64,000 bases of DNA from NCBI GenBank assembly GCA_040757205.1, contig JBFLXL010000002.1, positions 1 through 64,000 on the forward strand. Reading direction: 5' to 3'. Under the pieces are notes generated by a model that ran no database searches, was not told the DNA's origin, and was given only the letters and a program-made list of their open reading frames with translations. Shown here piece by piece: positions 33,484-44,123 of this stretch (the first letter of the stretch is position 1; each line of letters begins with the position of its first letter). The stretch comes from Bacillota bacterium (lineage in GTDB: Bacteria; Bacillota; Desulfotomaculia; Desulfotomaculales; Desulforudaceae). The translations under genes and the position numbers were made by a program.

Positions 33484-33525
33484 AGGTTTGGTGCACCATA
33501 GACTTTTTGAGAGTGAGATGGGCGC

Positions 33526-34197
33526 ATGAACTGGCTGGACGGGGGACTGGTTATTCTGCTGGCCTTCAGCGCCTGGCGTGGTTTCGTCCGGGGTTTCGCC
33601 CGCAGTGCGCTGGGAGTGGTGGTCTTTGTTCTCGGCCTGTTCGTGGCGTTCAAGTACTACCGTCCCGTTGCTGAATACCTGGACCGCCGGTTCGGCCTGG
33701 GAGCCGGACTGGAGGAGACGGTGGCCGGCCTGGTGGCCGGGAAGGAAGTGCCCGCGGCTGCTCCCGCCGGGCAACCGGTCCCGGTTCCGCAGGACCTCGA
33801 CGGGGTAACCGGCCTGGTCGACCAGTTCCTGGCCGGGCAACTCGAGGGGACGGGCCGGGAGGTGATCGCCTCCACGGTGGCGCCTTCGGCGTTGGACGCG
33901 GTTGCCTTTGTCGGCTTGTTTTTCGCCGCGGCCTGGCTGGGGGGAGTCATCCTCTCGCGCGTGCCCCACCTGCCGCTTCTTGGACCCATCGATCGGGCCG
34001 GGGGTTTCTGCTTCGGTTTGGCCCGCGGATTCGTGTGCGGGCTGGTGGCCTTGGTGGCGCTGAAAATCTTCAGCCTGCCCAGCGCCTTTCTCGGCCCGAC
34101 CTTTATTTCCGGCGGGCTCGACGGCTCACAGCTGGCCGCGGCCTACTTCGCCTTTCTGCACTACATCTGGGCGTTCTTCATTCCGGTATCCCGGTAG
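33526..34197 (+). CDS. CvpA family membrane protein
   Basis: The 223-residue protein has four predicted membrane helices. GGLVILLAFSAWRGFVRGFA (about 6-25) is the CvpA signature, and a glycine-rich PLLGPIDRAGGFCFGLARGF segment precedes the last helix. The family (colicin V production protein) is linked to cell envelope homeostasis; its exact role is unsettled. Confidence 0.85.
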   Translation: MNWLDGGLVILLAFSAWRGFVRGFARSALGVVVFVLGLFVAFKYYRPVAEYLDRRFGLGAGLEETVAGLVAGKEVPAAAPAGQPVPVPQDLDGVTGLVDQFLAGQLEGTGREVIASTVAPSALDAVAFVGLFFAAAWLGGVILSRVPHLPLLGPIDRAGGFCFGLARGFVCGLVALVALKIFSLPSAFLGPTFISGGLDGSQLAAAYFAFLHYIWAFFIPVSR

Positions 34198-34233
34198 TTG
34201 CGTGCGGTTTGCTCCGCCAGGAGGCTTTGAGCC

Positions 34234-34446
34234 TTGATTCCGAAGTTCGAAGTGGGCGACGTGGTCGAGATGAAAAAGAAACACCCCTGTGGCGGGTGGG
34301 AATGGGAAGTGCTGCGTACCGGCGTGGACTTCCGCTTGCGCTGTTGTACCTGCAGCCGGGTGATTTTGCTTCCCCGCCCGCAATTCCTCAAGGGGGTCAA
34401 GCGCATCACCGGGGTTGCCGGAAGGGGTGAAGGGCCGTCAAGTTAG
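34234..34446 (+). CDS. DUF951 family protein
   Basis: The 70-residue protein reads [20 protein letters not shown] then [17 protein letters not shown], the signature of DUF951, small proteins with paired cysteines and predicted beta structure. Function unknown. In Firmicutes it is commonly beside ychF, as here. The TTG start follows AGGAGG. Confidence 0.88.
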   Translation: MIPKFEVGDVVEMKKKHPCGGWEWEVLRTGVDFRLRCCTCSRVILLPRPQFLKGVKRITGVAGRGEGPSS

Positions 34447-35537
34447 GAATCATCGGCCTGCCCAACGCCGGGAAAACCACTCTTTTCAACGCCCTCACCG
34501 GAGCCGGGGCGGCGGTCGCGCCTTACCCGTTCTGCACCATTGAGCCCAATGCCGGAACGGTTCCCGTCCCCGATTCCCGCCTGGAAATCTTGGCCCGGAT
34601 GGTCCATCCGGAGAAGATCACCCCGGCGTCCGTCCACTTGGTGGACATTGCCGGCCTGGTACGGGGCGCCTCCCGCGGGGAAGGGCTCGGCAACCGTTTC
34701 CTGGCTCACATTCGTGAAGTGGACGCGGTCGTGCACGTGGTCCGCCTGTTTGCCGACCCCAAGGTGAGCCACGTCGAAGGCGTCGCGGACCCGGTCCGCG
34801 ACGTGCAGACGGTGGATACCGAACTTTGCCTGGCCGACCTGGAAACGATCGGCCGCCGCCTGGAACGCATCGAGAAAACGGCCCGTCTCGGTGACGCGGC
34901 CCACCGGTCCGAGGTGGCGGTCTTGCGCCGCATGGAAGCCGGACTCAACGCGGGCCTTCCGGTGCGCCGGCGGCCGCCGCCGGATGCCGTGGAGAGCAAG
35001 TACGCCCGGGGGCTGCACCTGCTTACGGCCCGCCCCGTGGTCTACGTCGCCAACGTCTCCGAGGCCGACCTCGGCCGCGCCCCGGCGCCCGCGCTCGCCG
35101 CCCTCTGCGGGCACGCCCGTGCTGAAGAGGCACCCGTGGTGGTGCTTTCGGCCTCTTTTGAGTTTGAACTGGCCGGACTGGAGCCGCCCGACCAAAAGGC
35201 CTTTCTCGCCGACGCCGGACTGACGGAACCGGGTGCACGGGCCCTGGTCCGGGCGGGCTCTCACCTTCTCGGCCTGATCACCTTCTTCACCACGCGCCGC
35301 CCTGAACTGCGGGCCTGGACGGTCAGGCGGGGCACGACGGCGGTGGAGGCGGCCGGAAAGATCCATACCGACTTCGCCCACGGCTTCATCCGCGCCGAAG
35401 TCCTGCCCTTCGCCGCACTGGAGAAAGCCGGCGACCTGAGCGCGGCCCGGGAGCAGGGCGGCATTCGCCTCGAAGGCCGGGACTACCGGGTTCGGGACGG
35501 CGACATCATCCACTTCCGGTTCAACGTCACGAGCTGA
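34437..35537 (+). CDS. ychF: Redox-regulated ATPase YchF
   Basis: This is an Obg-family ATPase that binds the ribosome. G1 is [17 protein letters not shown]3 is [19 protein letters not shown], and the C-terminal TGS domain runs from about 285 ([14 protein letters not shown]) to [13 protein letters not shown] and [10 protein letters not shown]. The conserved N-terminus [14 protein letters not shown] begins at GTC 34437; the frame upstream has an immediate TGA, and no ATG, GTG or TTG occurs before a TTG at 34590 that lies past the P-loop. A G-rich Shine-Dalgarno and the overlap with the DUF951 stop point to coupled initiation near 34437. Length would be 366 residues. Confidence 0.8.
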   Translation, partial: VKLGIIGLPNAGKTTLFNALTGAGAAVAPYPFCTIEPNAGTVPVPDSRLEILARMVHPEKITPASVHLVDIAGLVRGASRGEGLGNRFLAHIREVDAVVHVVRLFADPKVSHVEGVADPVRDVQTVDTELCLADLETIGRRLERIEKTARLGDAAHRSEVAVLRRMEAGLNAGLPVRRRPPPDAVESKYARGLHLLTARPVVYVANVSEADLGRAPAPALAALCGHARAEEAPVVVLSASFEFELAGLEPPDQKAFLADAGLTEPGARALVRAGSHLLGLITFFTTRRPELRAWTVRRGTTAVEAAGKIHTDFAHGFIRAEVLPFAALEKAGDLSAAREQGGIRLEGRDYRVRDGDIIHFRFNVTS

Positions 35538-36136
35538 TCAATCCTGCCTTCCAGTTGTTGACAAGAAAGGCTGCATGTGGACGGGCTGAGGGCTCCGGAT
35601 GAGCGCGAGGGTGCTATTGTGCGTGGATCAATCCAGAGCAGGCTTGCGGCTGCATGGTATCATATGGAAAAACGCCGGTCCCGGGCGAGGGGGGTGGTGT
35701 TGGTGAAAGAGAGGATCAGGTCCCCTTCTTGAATGGGTTGATAAGACAAATCCGAAAACAACTTCATAAACAAAACCCCGGCGGCAGGTTCCAGCAGGCC
35801 TGCCACGTCAGCCGGGGCCGAAGATGCCCGTGAGGCACCGGAGAAGGGCCTCACGCCTGGGGTGAAAGCAGGTGGTCGGCAGGCATGGTTGGCGGCCGTT
35901 CAGGTGGCGCAGCGCGCGCGTGGGCCTGAACCCGCCGCCGCTGAGGTCCTTCCGGAGACCGGGGCTGCAGCCGGGACATTGGCTGCAATTACCTACTCGA
36001 ATCCGGGTTGCGTGAACCGAGGTCATTTATGGCAGGCCCAGCACGGCACTTTTGGATGTGGCAAGTATCCCGGGGAAGGCCGGGTTGGGCAGCGGGCCGC
36101 CCGCCGCAGGCCTTCCCGGAGGGGAGGATTGAAGTG
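35538..36136. other. 600-base intergenic region with strong inverted repeats
   Basis: No convincing gene is seen. It contains nested stems CCCCGGC (35776-35782) with GCCGGGG (35811-35817) and GGCAGG (35783-35788) with CCTGCC (35799-35804), then an 8-bp stem CGTGAGGC (35829-35836) with GCCTCACG (35848-35855). A TATCATATGG lies at 35658. A 91-codon plus frame (35862-36137) has no recognisable content. It may hold a structured RNA. Confidence 0.4.
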
Positions 36137-36808
36137 ATGTCCAGAATGGTGGATGTTGATCATAAACGGGTTCGAAAGTACCGAGTCCGGAGTCGGCGCC
36201 GGGACGGCCGGATAACGGCAGGCGCCGAGAAAGCGGAAACGGCCAGGTGGGCTTGTGTGGATTTGGGCACAAGCTACCGGGATGCCTACCGGGACGAAAG
36301 AAAGACGCCGGAGAGAGCCGAATACCGGCCGAAAGAACGGTCGGAGCCGGAGGAGCCCTTGTGGGACGAGCGCCATGAGCCCGACCTCGACTACTACTAC
36401 GACGAGGAGCCCGACGATTTCTACCAGCCCCAATCCAGGCGCGAGGGGATACTCGCCTTGACCGGTCGTTGGGGGGCTGAACTAGGATACCGGTCCCTGG
36501 ACCGCATCGGCCGGATAAGAACCGGCGGCTTGAAAGGACTCGCCGTCCTGGCCGGCGTCTTTGCCTTAGGCCTTATTATGGAGAGTCAGCTGCATTTTTT
36601 GGGGCGGGCGGCTGACCTGCTGGTGACTGCCGCGCTGGCGCTGCGTGGTTGGCTCAACCCGGGGGTTCCTGCCGTTCTGGTATTGACCGGCGCGGTCGCG
36701 GTGACCGGGGCCTGGTTGTTGAAGTGGGCCTTGCGCAGGCCCGCGGAAGCCCCGCGCCCCCGGAAGCCGGCATCCATCCCGCGGACCATGATGGATCGCC
36801 ACCGGTAA
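36137..36808 (+). CDS. Hypothetical protein with acidic linker and two membrane helices
   Basis: The product has 223 residues from ATG 36137, with GGAGG upstream. The N-terminal third is basic, followed by a charged stretch rich in Glu, Arg and Tyr (about 50-110, including LDYYYDEEPDDFYQP). Two hydrophobic helices lie at about 140-160 (GLAVLAGVFALGLIMESQ) and 180-200 (GVPAVLVLTGAVAVTGAWLL). No family is recognised. A strong terminator follows. Confidence 0.6.
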   Translation: MSRMVDVDHKRVRKYRVRSRRRDGRITAGAEKAETARWACVDLGTSYRDAYRDERKTPERAEYRPKERSEPEEPLWDERHEPDLDYYYDEEPDDFYQPQSRREGILALTGRWGAELGYRSLDRIGRIRTGGLKGLAVLAGVFALGLIMESQLHFLGRAADLLVTAALALRGWLNPGVPAVLVLTGAVAVTGAWLLKWALRRPAEAPRPRKPASIPRTMMDRHR

Positions 36809-36855
36809 AGGGCTCCAACTTAAAAAAGAGAAATCCACTTTTTCCTCAGCACATC

Positions 36856-36894
36856 GAGACCCTCCGGAAGACCGGAGGGTCTCCCGCCTTTTTT
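36856..36894 (+). terminator. Rho-independent terminator
   Basis: A 12-bp perfect stem (GAGACCCTCCGG, CCGGAGGGTCTC) with a 4-base loop AAGA is followed by CCGCC and six T residues. It ends the transcript of the preceding hypothetical gene. Confidence 0.92.
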
Positions 36895-37088
36895 CGCGGG
36901 CGACAATGCTCCCGGACCGAGCGGCCTCACCACGGCCTTTCGCCAAACAGGGCAAAAAGGCCGGCCGGATTTGGCGCGGCGGCTGCAGGACTGACGCACG
37001 ATCTTGGCTGGTCAAGGCCCAGTGGGGATTCCGGGACCGGCAGCGGCCGCGCGGGCGCTTCGCCGCGTTTATTCCCGCGTTTTTTCCT
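36895..37088. other. Intergenic leader before rpsF
   Basis: No gene or conserved element is seen in this stretch; it lies between the terminator and the rpsF promoter. Confidence 0.5.
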
Positions 37089-37117
37089 TGACGCTCCGGC
37101 GGAATTGGGCTATCATA
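37089..37117 (+). promoter_or_regulatory. Housekeeping promoter of the rpsF-ssb-rpsR operon
   Basis: TTGACG and TATCAT are separated by exactly 17 bases, about 70 bases before rpsF. Confidence 0.8.
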
Positions 37118-37191
37118 TGGAAGAGTCTGCCCTTCGTTTTTCCGCCCTGCCCTTTCGGGGGCCGTTAGTCCGTAGGGAGGAGGTGTAGTAA

Positions 37192-37479
37192 GTGCGGCAG
37201 TACGAGGTTATGTACATCCTGAAACCGGACCTGGAAGATGAAGAGTCAACACAGCTGATTGAGAAGTTCGGCAAGATCATCACCGACCGGAATGGCGAAA
37301 TCACCGAACTAAACCGCTGGGGCAAGAGGCGTCTGGCCTACGAGGTCAAGGATTACCGCGAAGGCCATTACGTGGTGATGAAATGCCGGGCGGAGCATGC
37401 CGCGGCCCAGGAACTGGACCGGGTGTTCAGGATCACGGACGGGTTGCTTCGGCACATGATCATCCGCGAGGATCAATAA
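37192..37479 (+). CDS. rpsF: Small ribosomal subunit protein bS6
   Basis: The 95-residue protein starts MRQYEVMYILKPDLEDEEST, with the WGKRRLAYEVKDYREGHYVV core of S6. The GTG start follows GGGAGGAGGTG. It binds the central domain of 16S rRNA with S18, whose gene is two positions downstream. Confidence 0.96.
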   Translation: MRQYEVMYILKPDLEDEESTQLIEKFGKIITDRNGEITELNRWGKRRLAYEVKDYREGHYVVMKCRAEHAAAQELDRVFRITDGLLRHMIIREDQ

Positions 37480-37498
37480 CCGAAACGGCGGTGGGATT

Positions 37499-37918
37499 AT
37501 GTTGAACAAAATAATCCTGATCGGGCGCTTGACGCGGGATCCCGAACTCCGGTATACGCCGGGCGGGACCCCGGTGGCCGGGTTCACCGTGGCGGTCGAC
37601 CGGCCTTTTGTGGACAAACAGGGAAACCGGGGTACCGATTTCATCGACGTGGTGGCCTGGCGCAAACTGGGAGAAACCTGCGCGCGGCATCTGGGCAAGG
37701 GGCGGCTCGTGTGTGTGGAGGGGCGCCTGGAGTTGCGGTCGTACGAGGACAACCAGGGCGTCAGGCGCAAGGTGGCCGAGGTGGTCGCCGACAACATCCG
37801 GTTTCTGGACGGACCAAGGGGTCAAGGCGCACCACACGACCAGAAGGATACCGGTGAGGGTCAGTCCTACCGGAACGAAATCGATTTCTCGGACGACGAT
37901 GAACCACTGCCGTTTTGA
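37499..37918 (+). CDS. ssb: Single-stranded DNA-binding protein
   Basis: The 139-residue OB-fold protein begins MLNKIILIGRLTRDPELRYT. The acidic C-terminal tip is SDDDEPLPF, the docking peptide for replication and repair partners. It lies between rpsF and rpsR, the standard arrangement. Confidence 0.97.
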   Translation: MLNKIILIGRLTRDPELRYTPGGTPVAGFTVAVDRPFVDKQGNRGTDFIDVVAWRKLGETCARHLGKGRLVCVEGRLELRSYEDNQGVRRKVAEVVADNIRFLDGPRGQGAPHDQKDTGEGQSYRNEIDFSDDDEPLPF

Positions 37919-37978
37919 AACAGAGAACCATTGAATAGCTTTTGAATAGCTTTCTCTTTCGTTTAAGGAGGTTGGCGA

Positions 37979-38206
37979 ATGAAACGTGACCGGGGTCGGC
38001 GCAAGAAGAAAATCTGCAGCTTTTGCGTCGACAAGATCGCGGTTATCGATTACAAAGACACGCCCCGGCTCAAAAAATACATCACCGAACGCGGCAAGAT
38101 CCTGCCGCGGCGGATCACCGGGAACTGCGCCCATCACCAGCGGATGCTCACGGTTTCGATCAAGCGGTCCCGGAACATGGCCCTGTTGCCCTATAGCACC
38201 GACTAA
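37979..38206 (+). CDS. rpsR: Small ribosomal subunit protein bS18
   Basis: The 75-residue protein has [19 protein letters not shown], the S18 signature with two cysteines as in zinc-type forms (only CxxC is obvious). Start ATG with AAGGAGG upstream. Confidence 0.96.
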   Translation: MKRDRGRRKKKICSFCVDKIAVIDYKDTPRLKKYITERGKILPRRITGNCAHHQRMLTVSIKRSRNMALLPYSTD

Positions 38207-38264
38207 GAAGTCCTTGGAGACGTGCTTGCACCGACCACCGACCACCGACACAGATCCGCACTCG

Positions 38265-38290
38265 AAAGCGCCGCTCATCCGGCGCTTTTC
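38265..38290 (+). terminator. Probable terminator after rpsR
   Basis: A 9-bp stem (AAAGCGCCG with CGGCGCTTT) and 6-base loop end in TTTTC. It lies about 60 bases past rpsR. Confidence 0.65.
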
Positions 38291-38336
38291 CCACGGGCCG
38301 AAAGGTGTCAGCGGCGGACCCAGCGAATTAGTGAGC

Positions 38337-39275
38337 ATGTTTCACGTCAAGAGGCCACGCGGGGTGATCTTTTTGTTCAAGCCGGGGGACCTGCGCGAAG
38401 GGGTCTTCCTGGTCCTGGCTTTCGCCGTGCTGTCCGCGGCCGGCATCCTGCTGCCGCTGTTGTTCCCTTTTTGCGGCCTGGCGATTACGGTGCTGACGGG
38501 TATGGCCGCCTACCGTCACGGTGCCTGGTATGCGGTGATGGTCCTCGGTGCGGCTGCGCTTCTGACGGCGGTGCTTTTCGGAGCCTTCATCACGTTGATG
38601 ATCCTGGCGGAGTCGGGCATTCTGGGGCTTTTGTTCGGGCTTCTTTTTAAGAAAGGCGTGGCCCACCGGAAGATTCTGGCCGCCGGACTGGTGCTGGCCG
38701 TATTCCTGGCCGTGATCAATATCGCCTCCTTCCTGGTGCTGGGGGAAAACCCCTATGAGCTGGCAGCGGCGGCGCTTATGAATGAGAATCATTCCGAGTC
38801 CCGGGAGCAGGTTCTCCCGGTGGTGGTGATGCTCCTGCCCGGGGGCTTCGTCGCCTGGGCCGTCGTGGCCGCCTGGGCCGGGTTTTTCCTGACCGCCGCC
38901 GGCCTGAAACGCCTGAACCACCTGCCGGAACCGGAACCGGAACTGCACCGCTGGCGGCTCCCGTGGCCTTTCATCTGGGTGGTGACCGCCGGCCTGGCGT
39001 TGACCCTGGGCGGCGACCAGTGGTCGTTCGGGGCGGCGGCCGTTACCGGCCGGAATCTCCTGTTCATCGCCGCTGTAACCTATATGCTGGCGGGTTTCTC
39101 GCTGGCCGCTTACCTGTACCGTGAGCTTACAGCGCCGCGGTGGCTGAAGTTCGTGCTTGTGGCGGGAGCGGTGCTCAACTGGCCGGTAACCGCGGTATTC
39201 TTGATTTGTGCCGGTTTTCTGGACGCCTGGGTGGATTGCCGGGCCTGTTTCGAGAAAAGGAGGCGGGAAATGTGA
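38337..39275 (+). CDS. DUF2232 (YybS-like) membrane protein
   Basis: About 312 residues with eight hydrophobic segments and FVLGENPYELAAAALMN in the middle, the pattern of the YybS/DUF2232 family located between rpsR and rplI in Firmicutes. The family resembles ECF transporter S components but its substrate is not known. The ATG at 38337 gives MFHVKRPRGVIFLFKPGDLR. A Shine-Dalgarno is weak, so the start is uncertain and GTG 38331 or a later TTG is possible. The stop overlaps the rplI GTG. Confidence 0.8.
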   Translation: MFHVKRPRGVIFLFKPGDLREGVFLVLAFAVLSAAGILLPLLFPFCGLAITVLTGMAAYRHGAWYAVMVLGAAALLTAVLFGAFITLMILAESGILGLLFGLLFKKGVAHRKILAAGLVLAVFLAVINIASFLVLGENPYELAAAALMNENHSESREQVLPVVVMLLPGGFVAWAVVAAWAGFFLTAAGLKRLNHLPEPEPELHRWRLPWPFIWVVTAGLALTLGGDQWSFGAAAVTGRNLLFIAAVTYMLAGFSLAAYLYRELTAPRWLKFVLVAGAVLNWPVTAVFLICAGFLDAWVDCRACFEKRRREM

Positions 39276-39718
39276 AAGTGGTGCTGCTAAAAGACGTGGC
39301 CGGTCTGGGCAGCCGGGGCCAAGTGGTGAAGGTGGCCGAGGGTTACGCCCGCAACTTCCTCATCCCCAAAGGGCTGGCCGAGGATGCCACACCGGGCCGG
39401 GTCAAGGAACTGGCCAAGCTGGACCAGGCCCGGATCGAGCGGGTCGAGCGGCTGACGGCCCAGGCCCGTAAGGTGGCGGGCAAGTTGAAAGGGCTCACCG
39501 TGCAGATCCCGGCACGGGCCGGGGAAGGTGGGAAGCTATTCGGTTCGGTGGGAAACAAGGACATTGCCGCCGCGCTGGCGGCCCGGCACAACCTGAGTAT
39601 CGACCGCAAGAAGTTGGAGTTGAAAGAGCCCATCAGAAGTCTGGGCCGATTCCCGGTGCTGGCCCGTCTGCATCCGGGGGTGCAGGTCGAGTTTGAAGTC
39701 GAGGTCGTGGAGCAATGA
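39272..39718 (+). CDS. rplI: Large ribosomal subunit protein bL9
   Basis: The 148-residue protein begins MKVVLLKDVAGLGSRGQVVK (GTG start), followed by YARNFLIPKGLAEDAT, the L9 signature, a long connecting helix (about 45-80) and the C-terminal domain. AGGAGGCGGG precedes the start. Confidence 0.96.
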   Translation: MKVVLLKDVAGLGSRGQVVKVAEGYARNFLIPKGLAEDATPGRVKELAKLDQARIERVERLTAQARKVAGKLKGLTVQIPARAGEGGKLFGSVGNKDIAAALAARHNLSIDRKKLELKEPIRSLGRFPVLARLHPGVQVEFEVEVVEQ

Positions 39719-41043
39719 GGCCCGAGCGGATCCCGCCCCAGAATATCGACGCCGAGCAAGCCGTGCTCGGGGCGCTTTTCCTGGAACCGGAAGCCTTCTA
39801 CCGGGTCGCGGACATCATTCGGCCGGGGGATTTTTACCAGCACGGCCATCGCCTGATTTACGAGGCGGCGGTCAGGCTGCAGGAGGACGGGGAACCGGTT
39901 GATCTCGTGACGGTCACCGACCGGCTCCGGCGTGAAGGGGTGCTGGAGAAGGTCGGGGGTGCGGCGTACGTGGCGTCGCTGGTTGAAATGGTGCCGACGG
40001 CGGCCAATATCGAGCATTACGCCCGGATCATCGAGGAAAAGTCGCTCTTGCGCACGCTGATTTTTGTAGCGGCGCGGATTTCCGAGATGGGGTACGACGA
40101 GCGGGAGGCGGCCGACCGCCTGGTGGACCAGGCCGAGCAAATGATCATGGAATTGGGCGCGCGGCGCACGCCCGGGTCCTTCGTGCCGCTGAAGGACATT
40201 CTGGCTCACGCCCTGGAGCGGATTGAGAGAACCTATCATAACAAGGGCCGGATTGCCGGCCTGCCCACCGGTTTTGCCGATCTGGACCGCCTTTGTTCGG
40301 GACTGCAACCCACCGACCTGATCATCCTGGCGGCGCGGCCGAGCGTCGGCAAGACGGCGCTGGCTTTGAACATCGCTTACGAGGTCGCGGCCCGCCAGGG
40401 CCTGCCGGTGGCCCTCTTCAGCCTGGAGATGGGGAAGGAGCAACTCGTCAACCGGCTGCTCTGCGCCGAGGGCCGGGTTGATCAGAACCGCCTGCGGACA
40501 GGAAACCTGCGCGACGAAGACTGGGAACGGTTGTCCGAAGCCGCGACCCAAGCTGAGGCCGTGCCGCTTTTCATTGACGACACCGGAGGCGCCTCCCTGC
40601 GTGATATCCGGGCGCGGGCGAAAAGGTTTCAGGCCGAAAGGGGGCTCGCCCTGGTGGTCATCGACTACGTGCAGCTGATTGAGCCAAATAAGCGCGCGGA
40701 GAACCGCCAGCAGGAGATCGCCCAGATCTCCCGGGGTTTGAAGGAGTTGGCCAAGGAACTGGACGTGCCGGTGCTGGCCCTCTCCCAGTTGTCCCGTGCC
40801 GTGGAGCAGCGCCAGGACAAGAGACCGCTTTTATCCGACCTGCGGGAGAGCGGCAGCCTGGAGCAGGACGCCGACGTGGTGATGTTTATCTACCGTGAGG
40901 AACTGTACAACAAGGAAACCGACCGGAAGGCCATCGCGGAGGTCATCGTGGCTAAGCAGCGCAACGGGCCGACCGGCAAGGTGGAGCTGGGCTTTTTCAA
41001 GGAGTTCCCCCGCTTTTTCCCCCTGCGGAAGGAGCCCGAATAG
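39715..41043 (+). CDS. dnaB: Replicative DNA helicase DnaB
   Basis: This hexameric helicase unwinds DNA at the fork. The N-terminal domain has NIDAEQAVLGALFLEPEAFY. The RecA-like domain has Walker A ARPSVGKTALALNIAYEV (about 207-224) and Walker B LALVVIDYVQLIEP, plus SQLSRAVEQRQDKRPLLSDL. 442 residues; no intein is visible. The ATGA overlap couples it to rplI. Confidence 0.97.
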   Translation: MRPERIPPQNIDAEQAVLGALFLEPEAFYRVADIIRPGDFYQHGHRLIYEAAVRLQEDGEPVDLVTVTDRLRREGVLEKVGGAAYVASLVEMVPTAANIEHYARIIEEKSLLRTLIFVAARISEMGYDEREAADRLVDQAEQMIMELGARRTPGSFVPLKDILAHALERIERTYHNKGRIAGLPTGFADLDRLCSGLQPTDLIILAARPSVGKTALALNIAYEVAARQGLPVALFSLEMGKEQLVNRLLCAEGRVDQNRLRTGNLRDEDWERLSEAATQAEAVPLFIDDTGGASLRDIRARAKRFQAERGLALVVIDYVQLIEPNKRAENRQQEIAQISRGLKELAKELDVPVLALSQLSRAVEQRQDKRPLLSDLRESGSLEQDADVVMFIYREELYNKETDRKAIAEVIVAKQRNGPTGKVELGFFKEFPRFFPLRKEPE

Positions 41044-41044
41044 T

Positions 41045-41074
41045 TTGACTTGCGGGGGGCTTATTTGCTAAAGT
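41045..41074 (+). promoter_or_regulatory. Housekeeping promoter for the FAD oxidoreductase
   Basis: TTGACT and TAAAGT are separated by 18 bases, starting just after the dnaB stop. Confidence 0.55.
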
Positions 41075-41105
41075 TTAAGCGCCACAAGGGTGCGGAGTTG
41101 AGCAA

Positions 41106-42482
41106 ATGTACGACGTGATTATCGTGGGCGCGGGGCCGGCGGGGATATTCGCGGCCCTTGAGCTTGTAGCGGCCAAACCGGATCTTTCAATAGTGATGCT
41201 GGAAAAAGGGCGGGACATCAAGAAGCGGGTCTGCCCGTCCCGCCAGGCACAACTGCCCTGCCGCCACTGCACTCCCTGCGCCACACTCTGTGGGTGGGGC
41301 GGCGCGGGGGCTTTTAGTGACGGAAAGCTGACCCTTTCGCCCGAAGTCGGCGGGGCCCTGGAAGACTACGTGGGGCGTGAGGCGCTGGAAGACCTGATTG
41401 CCTACGTGGACGGCATCTACCTGCGCTACGGAGCGCCCGAAGAGGTGTACGGACCCGCACACCGGGAACAATTCGAGGAGCTGCAGAAAAAGGCGACCCT
41501 GGCCGAACTCCGGTTGGTACCGTTGCCCATCAGGCATTTGGGGACCGGGCGGTGCGGTGAAGTTTTGCAGGAGATGTACGAACACCTGCAGCAGCACGTC
41601 GAGATCAGGACGGGTACGGTTGTCCACCAGATCCTGACCAGGGACGGCCGGGTGGCCGGGGTGGAGTGCGCCGACGGCGAAGTGCTTGAAGGCCGCTACG
41701 TCATCGTGGCTCCCGGACGGGAGGGCGCCGGGTGGCTGAACCGCGAGGCCCAGCGCCTGGCCGTTCCCACCACCAACAACGCCGTGGACATCGGGGTCCG
41801 GGTGGAATTGCCGGCCGTGGTCATGGAGCCCCTGACCCGTCTTTTCTACGAATTGAAATGCACCTACATCTCCCGCACCTTTGAAGACCGGGTGCGTACC
41901 TTTTGCATGAACCCCTACGGCGAGGTGGTCATGGAGAACAACGACGGCCTGATCACCGTGAACGGTCACACCCACGCTTACAATAAAACGGAAAATACCA
42001 ATTTCGCCATTTTGGTCAGCAAGAACTTCACGCAGCCCTTCAAGGAGCCGATCGCCTACGGCCGGTATATCGCCCGCCTGGCGAACCTCCTGGGAGGCGG
42101 GATCCTGGTCCAGCGGCTCGGAGACCTAAACGCCGGGCGGCGGAGCACACCGGAGAAGATCGACCGGGGAGTGGTCAGGCCCACACTGGCCGAAGCCACG
42201 CCCGGAGACTTGAGCCTGGTTTTCCCGTACCGGCATCTCCTGGGGATCGTAGAGATGCTCAAGGCGCTGGATCTGATCGCCCCCGGCGTCTACTCGCGCT
42301 ACACGCTGCTCTACGGGGTCGAAGTGAAATTTTATTCCTCCCGCCTGGCGCTCAACAGGAGTCTGGAAACACCCATCGCCAACCTGTTCGCGGCCGGAGA
42401 CGGGGTGGGGGTGACCCGGGGTCTGGTACAGGCTGGAGCTTCCGGAGTGGTTGCCGCCCGGGAGATACTGAGAAGAGTCTAA
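41106..42482 (+). CDS. FAD-dependent oxidoreductase (COG2509-like)
   Basis: The 458-residue protein has an N-terminal Rossmann motif VIIVGAGPAGIFAALEL (about 4-20) and a C-terminal IANLFAAGDGVGVTRGLVQA FAD-binding block. A cysteine-rich segment RVCPSRQAQLPCRHCTPCAT (about 40-60) is typical of this FAD dehydrogenase group, so iron-sulfur or disulfide chemistry is possible. The substrate is unknown. GGAG precedes the ATG. Confidence 0.8.
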   Translation: MYDVIIVGAGPAGIFAALELVAAKPDLSIVMLEKGRDIKKRVCPSRQAQLPCRHCTPCATLCGWGGAGAFSDGKLTLSPEVGGALEDYVGREALEDLIAYVDGIYLRYGAPEEVYGPAHREQFEELQKKATLAELRLVPLPIRHLGTGRCGEVLQEMYEHLQQHVEIRTGTVVHQILTRDGRVAGVECADGEVLEGRYVIVAPGREGAGWLNREAQRLAVPTTNNAVDIGVRVELPAVVMEPLTRLFYELKCTYISRTFEDRVRTFCMNPYGEVVMENNDGLITVNGHTHAYNKTENTNFAILVSKNFTQPFKEPIAYGRYIARLANLLGGGILVQRLGDLNAGRRSTPEKIDRGVVRPTLAEATPGDLSLVFPYRHLLGIVEMLKALDLIAPGVYSRYTLLYGVEVKFYSSRLALNRSLETPIANLFAAGDGVGVTRGLVQAGASGVVAAREILRRV

Positions 42483-42595
42483 GACCGAAATGATTTGCGG
42501 AAAAATGAGGGAGTACGGTAACCGTTGTGCCGGTAGGCCGGCTGGCCGGCCGGCGGCGTGCAGTCCGCACTAGTTGCCGGCCCCGTCATACTTGA

Positions 42596-43903
<1,308 letters not shown>

Positions 43904-43971
43904 CCGATTCACCGGCGTGACTTGTTTTAGCCCATCCTCCGACCAGGCCCATCTAGGCCCGTCCACCGACC

Positions 43972-44000
43972 TTGACAGCCCTCCGGGGCTGTAGTAAGAT
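43972..44000 (+). promoter_or_regulatory. tRNA promoter
   Basis: A perfect TTGACA is 17 bases from TAAGAT and about 22 bases before tRNA-Glu. Confidence 0.8.
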
Positions 44001-44022
44001 AGTCACGTGTCTCACGAAGCGT

Positions 44023-44098
44023 GGCCCCATGGTCAAGTGGACTAAGACACCGGCCTTTCAAGCCGGTAACGCGGGTTCGAATCCCGCTGGGGTCACCA
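44023..44098 (+). tRNA. tRNA-Glu (TTC)
   Basis: Acceptor GGCCCCA pairs with TGGGGTC, the anticodon stem CCGGC/GCCGG encloses CTTTCAA (anticodon TTC), and GGTTCGAATCC is the T loop. CCA is encoded. Confidence 0.95.
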
Positions 44099-44123
44099 AA
44101 TTAGTCGTTTGACCACCAATTAT

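Noticed and set aside
35862-36137. 91-codon plus-strand frame in the ychF downstream gap
   Set aside because: No Shine-Dalgarno for its start and no family-like sequence; it overlaps structured repeats.
38337-38353. TGTTTCACGT at the DUF2232 start resembling parS
   Set aside because: Only the left half matches; the right half differs from GTGAAACA at four of six inner-to-outer positions, so it is not a supported parS.
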